Positions 46,586 to 55,353 of a stretch of 64,000 nucleotides of DNA are shown here, in pieces (the first letter of the stretch is position 1; the number at the start of each line of letters is the position of its first letter). A model generated the notes under the pieces. The model searched no databases. It worked only from the letters and a program-made list of their open reading frames with translations, and was not told the origin of the DNA. Source of the DNA: Longimicrobiales bacterium. Its GTDB lineage: Bacteria; Gemmatimonadota; Gemmatimonadetes; Longimicrobiales; Gaopeijiaceae. The position numbers were made by a program, and so were the translations under genes. The DNA lies in contig JAPKBW010000013.1 of the NCBI GenBank assembly GCA_028823235.1, positions 31,841 through 95,840 of the forward strand, in the 5' to 3' direction.

Positions 46586-47950
46586 CTACGTCGGAGGCAA
46601 TGCCGGTGACCAGTCGGGAAGGTCGATGACCCGCCCCCCCAGAAGCGACCTAATCTTGCCGGTGGCGACGTCTACAATCATCAGCCCCGTGCCCCAATTA
46701 CGCTCACCCTTGAAGACCAGGTGTCGACCGTCTGGAGCCCAACTCGGAGACTCGTTGTTCCCCTCCGAGGTGAGCTGCCGAAGGACGCGGCCTCCGTCTT
46801 CGAGATCGGCGACGAGGATGTGATATCGGCCGCGGCGGTCGATACGCCCGTGGAATGCGACGAAATCCCCACTCGGAGACCAGTCGGCCCCGGAGTAGAA
46901 TCCACCGCCGCCGTACTCGTAGGGTGACAGCGTCTCTGCCGAGCCGCCTTCCGCCGGCATCATCATTACCTGTGGCACGTCAGTCCCGAAACGAAGTGTG
47001 GCGAAGGCCAGCCATCGTCCGTCGGGCGAGTACGTGGGACCGTAATCGTGCCATGGCCCACCCGACAGAAATGAAAGGCAACAATTCTGCGCAAAATTGT
47101 AGGTAAAGATTCCGCTCTGAGAGTCACTTCCCATCACCGTAAACGCGATGGTCTCACCGTCCGGGTGATACGTCGGCGTGATATAGTCACCAAGACCTCG
47201 AAGCGCCGGAACCATTCGCTCGTTCTCACCGAATCGATCGATCTCATAGATCCGGGGCACGCCGGTCTTCCATGACGCGAGGGCAAGCCGAGACCCATCA
47301 GGCGACCACGTCGCAGACTCGGTCATGCTTCCGTAACGAGTAACCTGATGCAGGTTCTCGCCATCGGCGTCGATGACGTAGATCTCCTTGTTGTTGTCGC
47401 TACCCAACATTGAGAAGGCGATCCGAGTTGCTGCCATGCCTGGGTCACCCGTGGCCCAGCGCACGACTTCGTCGGAGGTACGGTGCACGGCCATCCTGAA
47501 GTCTTCGTCGGTCTGGTCCGGCAAACGAAAGCGTCCCCGCTCTCGCACCTCGCCGTAGACGACATCGTGAAGTTCCACGATCAGGACGTACCCGTCGCCA
47601 GCCCCCTCTACCTGACCCGTGACCAGCCAGACTGCACCGAGCCGGTCCCAGAGACCATAATCGACCTGCTCTCCGACGATGGCACCGGGAAGTGAATCCA
47701 GCACCTCGAATCGATCGGAGTTGCGCATGTCACGCCCTACAATCGCTTCCACTTGGGGGGCGATTTCGTCTCCACCGAAGCTCCCCATGAACGGCTGAAC
47801 CGCGAGGGCCGGCAAATAGGACGACGCATACGTGAGTCCGAGTTCGATTCCTGGTAGCTCTTCTTGAGCGCTCACGCCGCCGGGGCCGATCAGAACGGTC
47901 GCCCCTGCTAGAACACCGGCACACCACACCACACGACTTCTGAAGCTCAT
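46586..47950 (-). CDS. tolB: Tol-Pal system beta-propeller protein TolB
   Basis: A 454-residue periplasmic protein with signal peptide, an N-terminal TolB domain (about 35-165) and a C-terminal propeller built from WD40-like PD40 repeats (IYVIDADGENLHQVTRYGSM, ATWSPDGSRLALASWKTG, PTYSPDGRWLAFATLRFG, PSWAPDGRHLVFKGE). It contacts Pal at the outer membrane and is required for the Tol energy link. Start overlaps the TolA/TonB-like stop by 4 bases. Confidence 0.92.
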   Translation of the reverse strand: MSFRSRVVWCAGVLAGATVLIGPGGVSAQEELPGIELGLTYASSYLPALAVQPFMGSFGGDEIAPQVEAIVGRDMRNSDRFEVLDSLPGAIVGEQVDYGLWDRLGAVWLVTGQVEGAGDGYVLIVELHDVVYGEVRERGRFRLPDQTDEDFRMAVHRTSDEVVRWATGDPGMAATRIAFSMLGSDNNKEIYVIDADGENLHQVTRYGSMTESATWSPDGSRLALASWKTGVPRIYEIDRFGENERMVPALRGLGDYITPTYHPDGETIAFTVMGSDSQSGIFTYNFAQNCCLSFLSGGPWHDYGPTYSPDGRWLAFATLRFGTDVPQVMMMPAEGGSAETLSPYEYGGGGFYSGADWSPSGDFVAFHGRIDRRGRYHILVADLEDGGRVLRQLTSEGNNESPSWAPDGRHLVFKGERNWGTGLMIVDVATGKIRSLLGGRVIDLPDWSPALPPT

Positions 47951-48735
47951 CGTTCGAACGTCACCTCGCCAGGAGTCCCAGCGGCCGGAAAGAATGCTTC
48001 AGAATCGCCCGATGGTCGAAACCGGAATCGGACGGGGAATCGTTCATAGGGAAGATCTTCGGGCAATGCTCCAAAGCGCCCCTCCTGGCCCGCACATTCC
48101 ACGGCGTCCATCGACTCGTAGTCGAACCCGGTACTGCCCGACCGCGTCACGAACTCGATATCCAGCGCATTCCCTTCGCGGTCGATGTTGAAAAACAGGA
48201 CCGTTTCCCAATTCCCCCCATCCTGCCAGCGGAAGCATCGCTGGATCTGGCGGATGATGTTCTCATAGTACTGAGGGTAGTCACGCCGCAAGCCCTCAAT
48301 GCGCACATTGAGCCCCTCACCCGTCTCTTCCGGCTCTTCCTCAGGCTCATCGACCGCGGCTGCGACAACGCTTTCTTCGGCCGCTTCCGGCGAATCGTCC
48401 TCGACTGGGTCCTGTGGCGCCTCGGGAGGCGGGTCAGGCTCGGGCTCAGGGTCATCGACAGGGATTGGTACGATTTCCTCGACCTCCGGCTCCGGCGGTG
48501 CCGGCTCCGGCTCTGGCCGCTCTATCACCAGCTCTTCGGTGGCCGGCTCGGGCACCTCGGCCTGCCGAGCAGGCGGCGGTGACACCAGATCGATTTCGTA
48601 GGTCAGAAACTCCATCTGGGGCGGATCATAGAGTGTGCTCAGCCACCCCAGCGAGAAAATTGATGCGTGCACCAAGGCAGACAATCCCATGGACCATCGG
48701 TCAAATGGGTCAAGTCCACGCCCACGACGCGTCAT
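47947..48735 (-). CDS. TolA/TonB-like energy transducer
   Basis: A 262-residue protein with a single N-terminal membrane helix (about 15-35), a Pro/Glu-rich rigid periplasmic stretch (about 50-150; PEPEPAPPEPEVEE, PPPEAPQDPVEDD) and a C-terminal domain with TonB/TolA-like features (YYENIIRQIQRCFRWQDGG, VLFFNIDREG). In this position it most likely acts as TolA. The Pro-Glu spacer is TonB-like rather than the long helical spacer of E. coli TolA. ATG 48735 has GGGGGGGAG upstream, five bases from the tolR stop. Confidence 0.8.
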   Translation of the reverse strand: MTRRGRGLDPFDRWSMGLSALVHASIFSLGWLSTLYDPPQMEFLTYEIDLVSPPPARQAEVPEPATEELVIERPEPEPAPPEPEVEEIVPIPVDDPEPEPDPPPEAPQDPVEDDSPEAAEESVVAAAVDEPEEEPEETGEGLNVRIEGLRRDYPQYYENIIRQIQRCFRWQDGGNWETVLFFNIDREGNALDIEFVTRSGSTGFDYESMDAVECAGQEGRFGALPEDLPYERFPVRFRFRPSGDSEAFFPAAGTPGEVTFER

Positions 48736-48739
48736 CGAA

Positions 48740-49183
48740 TCACTCCCCCCCGGGACGGTAGGGCTCGCCCACCACGGACCAGGGCACACCACTGTTCACT
48801 GCGATGGCCATCGTTTTGAGAACGGGGCCCCAGTAGGCGACCGAATCCGCCCGAATGAAGACACGCTCGACCGTTCCAGTCGACAGCAGCTGGGGCAACC
48901 CCGACTCGAGTTCAGCAAGGGTCACCGAGCTCTCCTCCATGAAGATCTCGCCGTCACGCGTGATCGTTATGAAGAAGGGGGCTTCCTCCGTGTTCAACGG
49001 CTGCACATCAGCCCTCGGGATCGATACCTCGATGCCGCCTTGAAGAATCGGCGCGGTGATGATGAAGATCACGAGCAGCGTGAACGCAACGTCGACGAGA
49101 CTGGTCACGTTGATGTCGGCGTTGATCGGAAGGTCGGCCCGAGACCGACCGCCACCCCTGCGGTGCGCACCCAAAGAGGACAT
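48740..49183 (-). CDS. tolR: Biopolymer transport protein TolR/ExbD
   Basis: A 147-residue protein with one membrane helix (NADINVTSLVDVAFTLLVIF; the conserved membrane Asp is near 31) and a periplasmic domain. With TolQ it forms the proton-driven motor. It begins right after tolQ and ends close to the TolA/TonB-like start. Confidence 0.93.
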   Translation of the reverse strand: MSSLGAHRRGGGRSRADLPINADINVTSLVDVAFTLLVIFIITAPILQGGIEVSIPRADVQPLNTEEAPFFITITRDGEIFMEESSVTLAELESGLPQLLSTGTVERVFIRADSVAYWGPVLKTMAIAVNSGVPWSVVGEPYRPGGE

Positions 49184-49903
49184 CTAGACGCGCCCCTCCC
49201 GCGCGAGCGTTCCAATGAACTCACTGGAGAAGCCTTCGAGTTCGCCACTGACGAGATTGAGCTTGCCGACGAAATGGTTGTAGGCGATCACCGCAGGGAT
49301 CGCGACAAACAGCCCAGCGACCGTCGTGACCAGAGCACCGGCAACACCCGGGGCCACAGCCGCCATGTTGCTGGAACCCGACACAGTAATGCCAAGAAAC
49401 ACATTCATGATTCCAATGACGGTCCCCATGAGGCCCATCAGAGGCGACACGGACCCAATTACCGCGAGCCAGCCCAGTCCGTAGGACAGTTCGTCCCGCT
49501 CTTGGGCTTCTTCCTTCTCCAGCACCAACCGCAAAGCCTCAAGCTGCGTCAGGGACAGACCCCGCGACTGCGGAGCGCCCTCACGCAGTGCTCCAGGTCG
49601 GAGTTCACTGAAGAAGTTCACTCCCTGCCGAAACACGCGTCCGTACGGCGAATCCGGCAGCGAGAGGATAGTCTTGTAGGCGTCCTCGAGGCGCTGAGCC
49701 TTCTCCATATAGTCGAGAAATTCATCCCCCTGTTGGCGGACCTCCCTGAACTGGCGCGACTTGGTGAAGATCAGCCACCACGACGCCATGGACCCGACTC
49801 CGAGGACAAGGAGAACGACCTGTGTAGGCAGATCACCCCCGACGATCATTTGGAAGGCACTCGTCGGTGGTTGTGCTTGAAAAAGCATGAGCGAGAAAAT
49901 CAT
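49184..49903 (-). CDS. tolQ: Biopolymer transport protein TolQ/ExbB
   Basis: A 239-residue protein with three membrane helices: one near the N-terminus (about 25-50, VLLVLGVGSMASWWLIF) and two late ones around VIGSVSPLMGLMGTVIGIMN and ALVTTVAGLFVAIPAVIAYN. The last two carry the small-residue pattern of the family. Its ATG overlaps the stop of the epimerase upstream by 4 bases. Confidence 0.93.
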   Translation of the reverse strand: MIFSLMLFQAQPPTSAFQMIVGGDLPTQVVLLVLGVGSMASWWLIFTKSRQFREVRQQGDEFLDYMEKAQRLEDAYKTILSLPDSPYGRVFRQGVNFFSELRPGALREGAPQSRGLSLTQLEALRLVLEKEEAQERDELSYGLGWLAVIGSVSPLMGLMGTVIGIMNVFLGITVSGSSNMAAVAPGVAGALVTTVAGLFVAIPAVIAYNHFVGKLNLVSGELEGFSSEFIGTLAREGRV

Positions 49904-50868
49904 TCGGCTGACCCGGACCTCTGGTTGGCAATGTACTTGTAGGTTTCTTGCAAGCCTTGTTCCAAGGTGAACCTAGGTGTCCAGCCGCGTGACTGGATCA
50001 GCCCGGAGTTCAGAGTACTGTGGCGCAATTCACCCGGTCGCCCTGGCTCGTGATTTCGTTCGAATGACGCACCCGCGATACCCTCGAGGGCATCCGCAAG
50101 GCCGACCACACTTGTAGCAACCCCAGTTGCCACGTTGAAGGCTCGGGCATCGAGCCCATGTCCTTCACCCATGTCGACGCCGGAGGCAAGCATGTTGGCA
50201 GCCACCACATCCTTCACGTACACGTAGTCCCGGGTCTGCTCTCCATCGCCGAAAATCGTGAGCGATTCCCCGGCGAGGAGACGGTTGCAGAAGATCGCTA
50301 CTACACCCGCCTCACCATGCGGATCTTGGCGAGGACCGAAAACGTTGGAGTAGCGCAGCGCGACATACTCCATGCCCCGGATCATGCGGTAGTAGTTGAG
50401 ATAGTACTCCCCCCCCAGCTTCGTGACCCCGTAGGGCGACAGCGGGAGCTTCGGGGCACCTTCCGGTGTGGGGATCTCTTCTGGCTCGCCATACACGACA
50501 CCCCCACTGCTGATGAAAACCACCCGTTTCGTGCCGACCTCAAGCGCAGACTCGGTGATGTTCAGAAGCCCTGTGAGGTTGATCCCAGCGTCCTCTGCAG
50601 GATCATTCACTGAGATGCGGACGTCAATCTGGGCCGCGTGATGATTAACCAAGTCGAAACGAACTTCCCGGAACAAGTTTCGGATCTCCGGGTCGCGAAT
50701 GTCCATCTCGATGAACTCGGCCCCGGCCGGGACATTCGTCCGTTTTCCCGAAGAAAGATTGTCAACAATCCAGACGTCGTCGCCCTGAGCCAAGTAGGCC
50801 TCAGAAACGTGACTGGCGATGAAGCCGGCACCCCCCGTAACCAGAACCTTACGTTTTGACTGCTTCAT
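49900..50868 (-). CDS. NAD-dependent sugar-nucleotide epimerase (UDP-glucose 4-epimerase-like)
   Basis: A 322-residue SDR-family epimerase: Rossmann motif TGGAGFIASHV (residues about 11-21), catalytic SSGGVVYGE and YxxxK in SPYGVTK (about 145-151). C-terminal signatures RYSNVFGPRQDP and GDGEQTRDYVYVKDV are present. Likely UDP-glucose/galactose C4 epimerase or a close sugar-nucleotide relative; substrate cannot be fixed. It is co-oriented with tolQ, an odd but overlapping link, and its AT-rich upstream region suggests its own promoter. Confidence 0.85.
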   Translation of the reverse strand: MKQSKRKVLVTGGAGFIASHVSEAYLAQGDDVWIVDNLSSGKRTNVPAGAEFIEMDIRDPEIRNLFREVRFDLVNHHAAQIDVRISVNDPAEDAGINLTGLLNITESALEVGTKRVVFISSGGVVYGEPEEIPTPEGAPKLPLSPYGVTKLGGEYYLNYYRMIRGMEYVALRYSNVFGPRQDPHGEAGVVAIFCNRLLAGESLTIFGDGEQTRDYVYVKDVVAANMLASGVDMGEGHGLDARAFNVATGVATSVVGLADALEGIAGASFERNHEPGRPGELRHSTLNSGLIQSRGWTPRFTLEQGLQETYKYIANQRSGSAE

Positions 50869-51061
50869 CGATACCTGAATTGGGTTTTCGTGAGTCGTTC
50901 AGGCCCACTGATCACCAAGTATAATAGCAAGTATTTGAAGTATTACTTAACAATTTTATTCAGTGGATTAAGCCAATTGCCCTCACACCGAACGAGCCAA
51001 ACAGCGTTGCAATGTCCCAATCGATCGGAAAGAGGCCCGGATTGATCAACCAGGTCGGCAG
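50869..51061. promoter_or_regulatory. AT-rich promoter region before the epimerase
   Basis: A 193-base gap. On the minus strand it contains an extended -10, TGCTATTAT (50929-50921), inside a strongly AT-rich block, about 55 bases upstream of the epimerase ATG. No clear -35 is seen. The rimI-proximal end holds a 33-codon open frame directly after the rimI stop (see findings). Confidence 0.4.
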
Positions 51062-51529
51062 CTAGCCGATCGCCGCCAGCATCACCTTCGCGTCCTCGGG
51101 TGGGCGGCCGTAGTAGTTCCTTCGCACACCGACTTCCTTAAAGCCCTGCCTCAGATACAGATCGATCGCCACTTCGTTGGAAGCACGGACCTCAAGGAAC
51201 AGCTGCTGAACTCCTCGCTCGCGAGCGACGTCCAAAACCTGTAAGAGCAGAGCCCTTCCCAGCCCTTCGCCCCGCCGGGCTGGCACAATCGCGATGTTAG
51301 CGAGCTCACCCTGATCGAGAATACACCAGAGGATGGCGTAGCCGACGATAGCGTCATCATCATCTGTCATAACCAGAAGCTCGACACCATCCCGATCGAA
51401 GAGCCCTAAGAAGGTGTCCGCCTGCCAAGGTGTGGCGAACGCATCGCCCTCTATCGCAACGACCGCATTGATGTCACGGCGGCCCATCGGTCGGACAATC
51501 ACGCCCGCCGGGAGCGTCAGGTCCTCCAC
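51062..51529 (-). CDS. rimI: Ribosomal-protein/tRNA-linked N-acetyltransferase RimI-like
   Basis: A 155-residue GNAT acetyltransferase. Acetyl-CoA site GRGEGLGRALLLQVLD-type motif is seen as RRGEGLGRALL, and the C-terminal FKEVGVRRNYYGRPPEDA is the RimI signature. It overlaps tsaB by 13 bases. The tsaE-tsaB-rimI order is common in bacteria. RimI acetylates the N-terminus of S18 in E. coli. Confidence 0.9.
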   Translation of the reverse strand: MEDLTLPAGVIVRPMGRRDINAVVAIEGDAFATPWQADTFLGLFDRDGVELLVMTDDDDAIVGYAILWCILDQGELANIAIVPARRGEGLGRALLLQVLDVARERGVQQLFLEVRASNEVAIDLYLRQGFKEVGVRRNYYGRPPEDAKVMLAAIG

Positions 51530-52209
51530 AACCGCTCAGCGCTGGATGCGCGGACGTACTCCGGTTCCCAAGCCCCGGGATCCCCAACCGGCCTGAGATC
51601 CGGAGTCAGCGCCAGGAAGCGTACGAGCCCATCGGCCGGGGTCCGCCCTGGATCAGCGGCTTCGACTCGATAGCCCGCGCCTTCGATCGCTGCCCGGTGC
51701 TTCTCGGCCGAGTTACCAATGAAGACAGTGCCTGCGGGGACATCGCCAGCAAGTACGTCCCGCAATTCTCCGGCGTGCGGCTCGACGAGAGTGTCCACAT
51801 GGTCGTGGGCCACGCCATAACACGCGCCGTACACACGCTCGGCGCGCGCATCGAACAGGGCGTACCGAACGGATGCGGCTCCGAATGCACTGCCGGGAGC
51901 AGCCGCGAGTGCGACTGCGGCAAGGCTCGACACCGCGTAAAGGGGGGCACCCAACGCCCGACTCAATCCCTTCGCGGTAGCGGCTGCTACCCGAACACCG
52001 GTGAAGGAGCCAGGTCCCTCGCCCACAACAATTCCACTGACCTCTTCACGGCCCACGCCGGCGTCCTCGAGCGTCTCCTCGATCATCGGGATCAATCCGG
52101 CGGCATGGCCGGCCTGACGTACCATGACTCCGCGGGCAAGCACGTCGGTGCCCGACGCTACTGCGACGGAGCCGAGGGGACCGGCGGTGTCAAAGGCAAG
52201 CACTATCAT
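51517..52209 (-). CDS. tsaB: tRNA threonylcarbamoyladenosine biosynthesis protein TsaB
   Basis: A 230-residue ASKHA-fold scaffold of the t6A machinery: IVLAFDTAGPLGSVAVASG at the N-terminus, and VGEGPGSFTGVRVAAATAKG near residue 60-80, both family hallmarks. It works with TsaD (not in this window) and TsaE. Stop overlaps rimI start; its start overlaps tsaE by 4 bases. Confidence 0.95.
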   Translation of the reverse strand: MIVLAFDTAGPLGSVAVASGTDVLARGVMVRQAGHAAGLIPMIEETLEDAGVGREEVSGIVVGEGPGSFTGVRVAAATAKGLSRALGAPLYAVSSLAAVALAAAPGSAFGAASVRYALFDARAERVYGACYGVAHDHVDTLVEPHAGELRDVLAGDVPAGTVFIGNSAEKHRAAIEGAGYRVEAADPGRTPADGLVRFLALTPDLRPVGDPGAWEPEYVRASSAERLWRT

Positions 52210-52652
52210 CCTGATGTCGACACGGACATCGGGAAGCCCGGCAGTTCAGGTGGTCGCCCGACGCGCTGGACCTCGACGTCACGCAGTAGAGGGTGGTCAT
52301 CAGGCGCATCCAGACTGATCAGCCAGTAATCTGGTGGCATAAGGTCCTCTGCTCTCTCCGGCCACTCGACGAGTACGACATCACCTTCCGTGCCGAGTTG
52401 AGACCACCCGAGCTCCCAGACCTCCTCGGAGGACTCAATTCTATAGAGGTCGAGATGAGAGACGACCCCACCGTCTGGGGTCGTGTAGCGCAGCAGGAGG
52501 TTGTACGAGGGTGAGGGCATCGGGTCCGCTACCCCAGCGCCGCGACCAATCGCACGAGCGAGCACGGACTTTCCAGCTCCAAGGGATCCTCGGAGCGCGA
52601 TTACAACAGGCGGATCGACTGTCCTGCCAATCCTTTCGCCCCAGCGTCCCAC
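52206..52652 (-). CDS. tsaE: tRNA threonylcarbamoyladenosine biosynthesis ATPase TsaE
   Basis: A 148-residue P-loop ATPase with GSLGAGKS (about 24-31), SPSYNLL, HLDLYRI and VLVEWPERA, the family order. The GTG at 52652 lacks an evident ribosome site. The reading frame upstream encodes VGPLRLDEIEVG, which looks like the first strand and helix of the protein, but offers no standard start codon before a TGA. The start is therefore uncertain. Confidence 0.85.
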   Translation of the reverse strand: MGRWGERIGRTVDPPVVIALRGSLGAGKSVLARAIGRGAGVADPMPSPSYNLLLRYTTPDGGVVSHLDLYRIESSEEVWELGWSQLGTEGDVVLVEWPERAEDLMPPDYWLISLDAPDDHPLLRDVEVQRVGRPPELPGFPMSVSTSG

Positions 52653-52753
52653 TTCGATTTCGTCGAGTCTCAGGGGGCCAACTCCGATGGTGGTTCCGTA
52701 CTTCTGTACGCGTCAGAAAGATAACTCTCCTAGCACTCGCGTCGGCAGCGCTC

Positions 52754-53371
52754 CTAGGCGTTCTCGTACAAACGCTCACGCGCCATGATCGCCAACACGG
52801 CCGGTGACACCATGCCTGCAACGCTTTCTCCCCTGCCAACGCGTCTGCGGACCTCCGTGGACGAAACATCGACCCGGGCCACCGGAATTCGACGTGGACC
52901 GCCATCTCCTACGGTCGCAGACAGCCCTTCCCCTTTCCTGTCCATCACCACGATCGTCGCGATTCGCGCGATCTCGTCGGGCTTTCGCCAAGCGTCCAGG
53001 GCGCGGTACTGGTCCATCCCGATGATCAGGAACAACTCGGTGTCGGGATGCACCTCGCCACGGAGTTCTCGCAGCGTGTCTAGGGTGAACGATGGTCCGG
53101 GCCGGCCGATCTCTAAGTCATGTACGCGAAAAGCTGACTCGCGGTCGACCGCCGCCCGGGCCATCTCAACGCGGACCTCGACATCAGTCAGCGGCTCGTT
53201 CGGCTTGAGGGGAGAACGCCGCGCCGGAATCCAGAGGACCTCGTCGAGCGCCAGCGCATCGGCGACTTCTCGGGCGCCCGATACGTGACCCAGATGAGGT
53301 GGATCGAACGTCCCGCCGAAAACCCCTACTCGGAGCGGAAGGTCGCCCCTGACTTCAGGAGCCAGGGCCAT
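52754..53371 (-). CDS. nadD: Nicotinate-nucleotide adenylyltransferase NadD
   Basis: Adenylates nicotinic acid mononucleotide in NAD synthesis. From ATG 53371 (17 bases inside the end of bamD) the protein has 205 residues. It has GVFGGTFDPPHLGHV, the nucleotidyltransferase HxGH motif, and the closing SSTEVRRRVGRG (ISSTxxR). Family length is usual. Confidence 0.93.
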   Translation of the reverse strand: MALAPEVRGDLPLRVGVFGGTFDPPHLGHVSGAREVADALALDEVLWIPARRSPLKPNEPLTDVEVRVEMARAAVDRESAFRVHDLEIGRPGPSFTLDTLRELRGEVHPDTELFLIIGMDQYRALDAWRKPDEIARIATIVVMDRKGEGLSATVGDGGPRRIPVARVDVSSTEVRRRVGRGESVAGMVSPAVLAIMARERLYENA

Positions 53372-54119
53372 CCGCTGCCACAGACAAGGCGGCTTCCGAG
53401 TCCGGATACTCAAGGAGGAGTTGTTGTTTGGCAGCTTCCGCTAAGTCTTCGTAACCGATGGCGTTGTTCGCCAGATAGATGCCCAGAAGGGCCTGCGGGG
53501 CGAAGAGCGATTCCGGATACAGCGTGATCACGAACTCGTAGTACTTGATCGCCGAGTCGTGCATGTTCCGACGGAAGTAGAAGTCCGCGTTTATGTACTC
53601 CTTCTCCGCGAGCGTATAACGCAGCTCGTTGGAGATTCCCGCGGCCTCCGCAGCCTGCTCCCGACCAGCGAAGTCGATCACGACGTTGCGGCAGGAGGCC
53701 ATCGCTTCCTGCGTGTACCCCTGATCCCGCTGAGGGCGCGGCGTCAGAGAAGCCAGCGACTTGCAGATGCCCAGTGCAGCATTCGCGGAACCAAGATTAC
53801 CCGCATATCGGTCGATGAATCGCGTGTACTCCGCCCGAGCGGTCAGAAAGTCACCACGATCAAAGTGCACATCGCCGAGCATAAGCCGCGCATCGGGGAT
53901 CCGGTCCCAGTCGCCATGAGCCACGAGGAGGCGGTCGAGCGCGTCAATCGCGTTTCCGTGGTTCTCCTGTTCGAACTCCGTCGCCGCAACCTCAAACAGT
54001 TCGTCCGGCGTCACGCCTTCGTAACGATTGCCACCACCGCAGGCAGACAGCGCAATGGACGCGGCTACATAGGCGGCGGCGGGGAGACGGAAGCGGGGGG
54101 CTATGAGATTCGACATCAA
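53355..54119 (-). CDS. bamD: Outer-membrane assembly lipoprotein BamD
   Basis: A 254-residue lipoprotein with lipobox LSAC (Cys27) and TPR-like repeats (FEVAATEFEQENHGNAIDAL, ARLMLGDVHFDRGDFLTARA, YYEFVITLYPESLFAPQAL). BamD is an essential part of the BAM machine. Its neighbours nadD and a second TPR lipoprotein share strand. Confidence 0.88.
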   Translation of the reverse strand: MMSNLIAPRFRLPAAAYVAASIALSACGGGNRYEGVTPDELFEVAATEFEQENHGNAIDALDRLLVAHGDWDRIPDARLMLGDVHFDRGDFLTARAEYTRFIDRYAGNLGSANAALGICKSLASLTPRPQRDQGYTQEAMASCRNVVIDFAGREQAAEAAGISNELRYTLAEKEYINADFYFRRNMHDSAIKYYEFVITLYPESLFAPQALLGIYLANNAIGYEDLAEAAKQQLLLEYPDSEAALSVAADGPGS

Positions 54120-54180
54120 CGAGGACTACACTGCGAAGAGGTACGGGTTTCGGACCGCTCGTTCCTGAAGCGAATAAAAA

Positions 54181-55176
54181 CTAACGGCAGCGGCCATCCC
54201 CGAGATGCTCTAGGCCTCGGCCGAAGCGAATTTCATCGAACCGATCCTGCGCCCGATCGATGAGCGAGCCAGCCTGGTCGGCATAGCGCACCTGCGAGTA
54301 CGCATCCATCGCGGCCTCACATTCATCCATTTCAGCCAGAATCTCACCCTTCTCGAACCAAGCCTGAGCCTGAATGTTGCGGGGCTCCTGGACGGCTACG
54401 GTCCGGTTCACCAGACGCAAAGCCTCTTCCAGGTCACGATCCAGCGACTGGCGGACGGCCGGGTCGACGTCACCCCTGCTCAAGGTACGCTCGACCGTGC
54501 GTGTCCGGTCGCGAAGCTCACGGGCGAGGTTGAAAGCGCAGGTGCCGATGTACCAGTCGACCTCACCCCGCTCCCAAGGGCGAACCATTTCTCGGAAGCG
54601 CTCGAAGAAGACCAGGGCGTTCTCGCAGTCCCCGATCTCGTCATGCGCGACCCCGACCTCGAACACGATCTCCGGAATCGAGTCGGCAGCTTCAGTCATC
54701 GCATTCTGATAGAAGGGAAGTGCTCGACCATAGTCGCCGTTCTGGTAGTAGTGACGGGCGAGGGGGAGAGACATATCCCCGACACCGAGCCCCGGACGTA
54801 GGCGGAGCGCCGTCTCCACTGCGGTGGCCATGGCGAAACGGTCTTGTGCGTCCTGATTTTGGCGCGCCAATCGCATTAGGTCGGAGACCGCCTGATCAGT
54901 CAATCTCGGATCACGGGCTGCTGCGTCCACGTAGTAAGCGCCAGCGTCGTCGACACGATTCATCAGCGTGTAGGTGTGTGCCACCCGTGCAGTGACAACC
55001 GGATCGTCCGCACCCTGTCGAATCGCGAGCCGGTATTCCGCAAGCGCCTCATCGTAGTTGCCCTGGGCGAACGCTTCGTCACCACGCCGGATAGCGCTCA
55101 CATCAATACCGCTAGGCGAACACGCCCAGGCGGTCAAAGAGAGCAGCAGCAGGCAAATCGTTCGTCGAAGAGTCAT
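54181..55176 (-). CDS. TPR lipoprotein of unknown function
   Basis: A 331-residue protein with a signal peptide and lipobox-like AWAC (Cys19), followed by about six TPRs (GDEAFAQGNYDEALAEYRLA, ARHYYQNGDYGRALPFYQNA, NALVFFERFREMVRPWERGE). Probably a periplasmic-facing scaffold, perhaps working with BamD downstream. I do not recognise a specific family. The ATG overlaps the cysD fragment's stop by 4 bases. Confidence 0.72.
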   Translation of the reverse strand: MTLRRTICLLLLSLTAWACSPSGIDVSAIRRGDEAFAQGNYDEALAEYRLAIRQGADDPVVTARVAHTYTLMNRVDDAGAYYVDAAARDPRLTDQAVSDLMRLARQNQDAQDRFAMATAVETALRLRPGLGVGDMSLPLARHYYQNGDYGRALPFYQNAMTEAADSIPEIVFEVGVAHDEIGDCENALVFFERFREMVRPWERGEVDWYIGTCAFNLARELRDRTRTVERTLSRGDVDPAVRQSLDRDLEEALRLVNRTVAVQEPRNIQAQAWFEKGEILAEMDECEAAMDAYSQVRYADQAGSLIDRAQDRFDEIRFGRGLEHLGDGRCR

Positions 55177-55352
55177 GACTGATTCAGGAAAGCAAGGATC
55201 GGACCGCCGGCACGACCTGAATCCATCAGGATCGAGTCCTTCCCGCCCGAGAACAGAAGTATGGGTCTCTCGAACTGGGCCGCGACTTCCCGCATGAGGA
55301 AGATTGATTCGGACTCAAGCTGGTGAACGTGCGAGTTGTGGCTGACAGTCAT
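55173..55352 (-). pseudogene. Truncated CysD (sulfate adenylyltransferase subunit 2) N-terminus
   Basis: A 59-residue frame starting just after the UDP-xylose synthase stop. Residues 11-43 read like CysD: HQLESESIFLMREVAAQF, then ILLFSGGKDSILM, where SGGKDS is the PP-loop of the ATP sulfurylase subunit. After SILM the usual HLARKAF-like continuation is missing and the frame runs DSGRAGGPILAFLNQS to a stop. The remaining 240 or so residues of CysD are absent. Its stop overlaps the TPR lipoprotein start as ATGA, so it may still be translated, but as a fragment. Confidence 0.65.
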
Positions 55353-55353
55353 T

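Noticed and set aside
52729..52762. CIRCE-like sequence (TAGCACTC followed by a 9-base spacer)
   Set aside because: Only the left half matches; the right half (GCGCTCCTAG) is not GAGTGCTAA, and the site lies at the end of nadD, not before a heat-shock gene.
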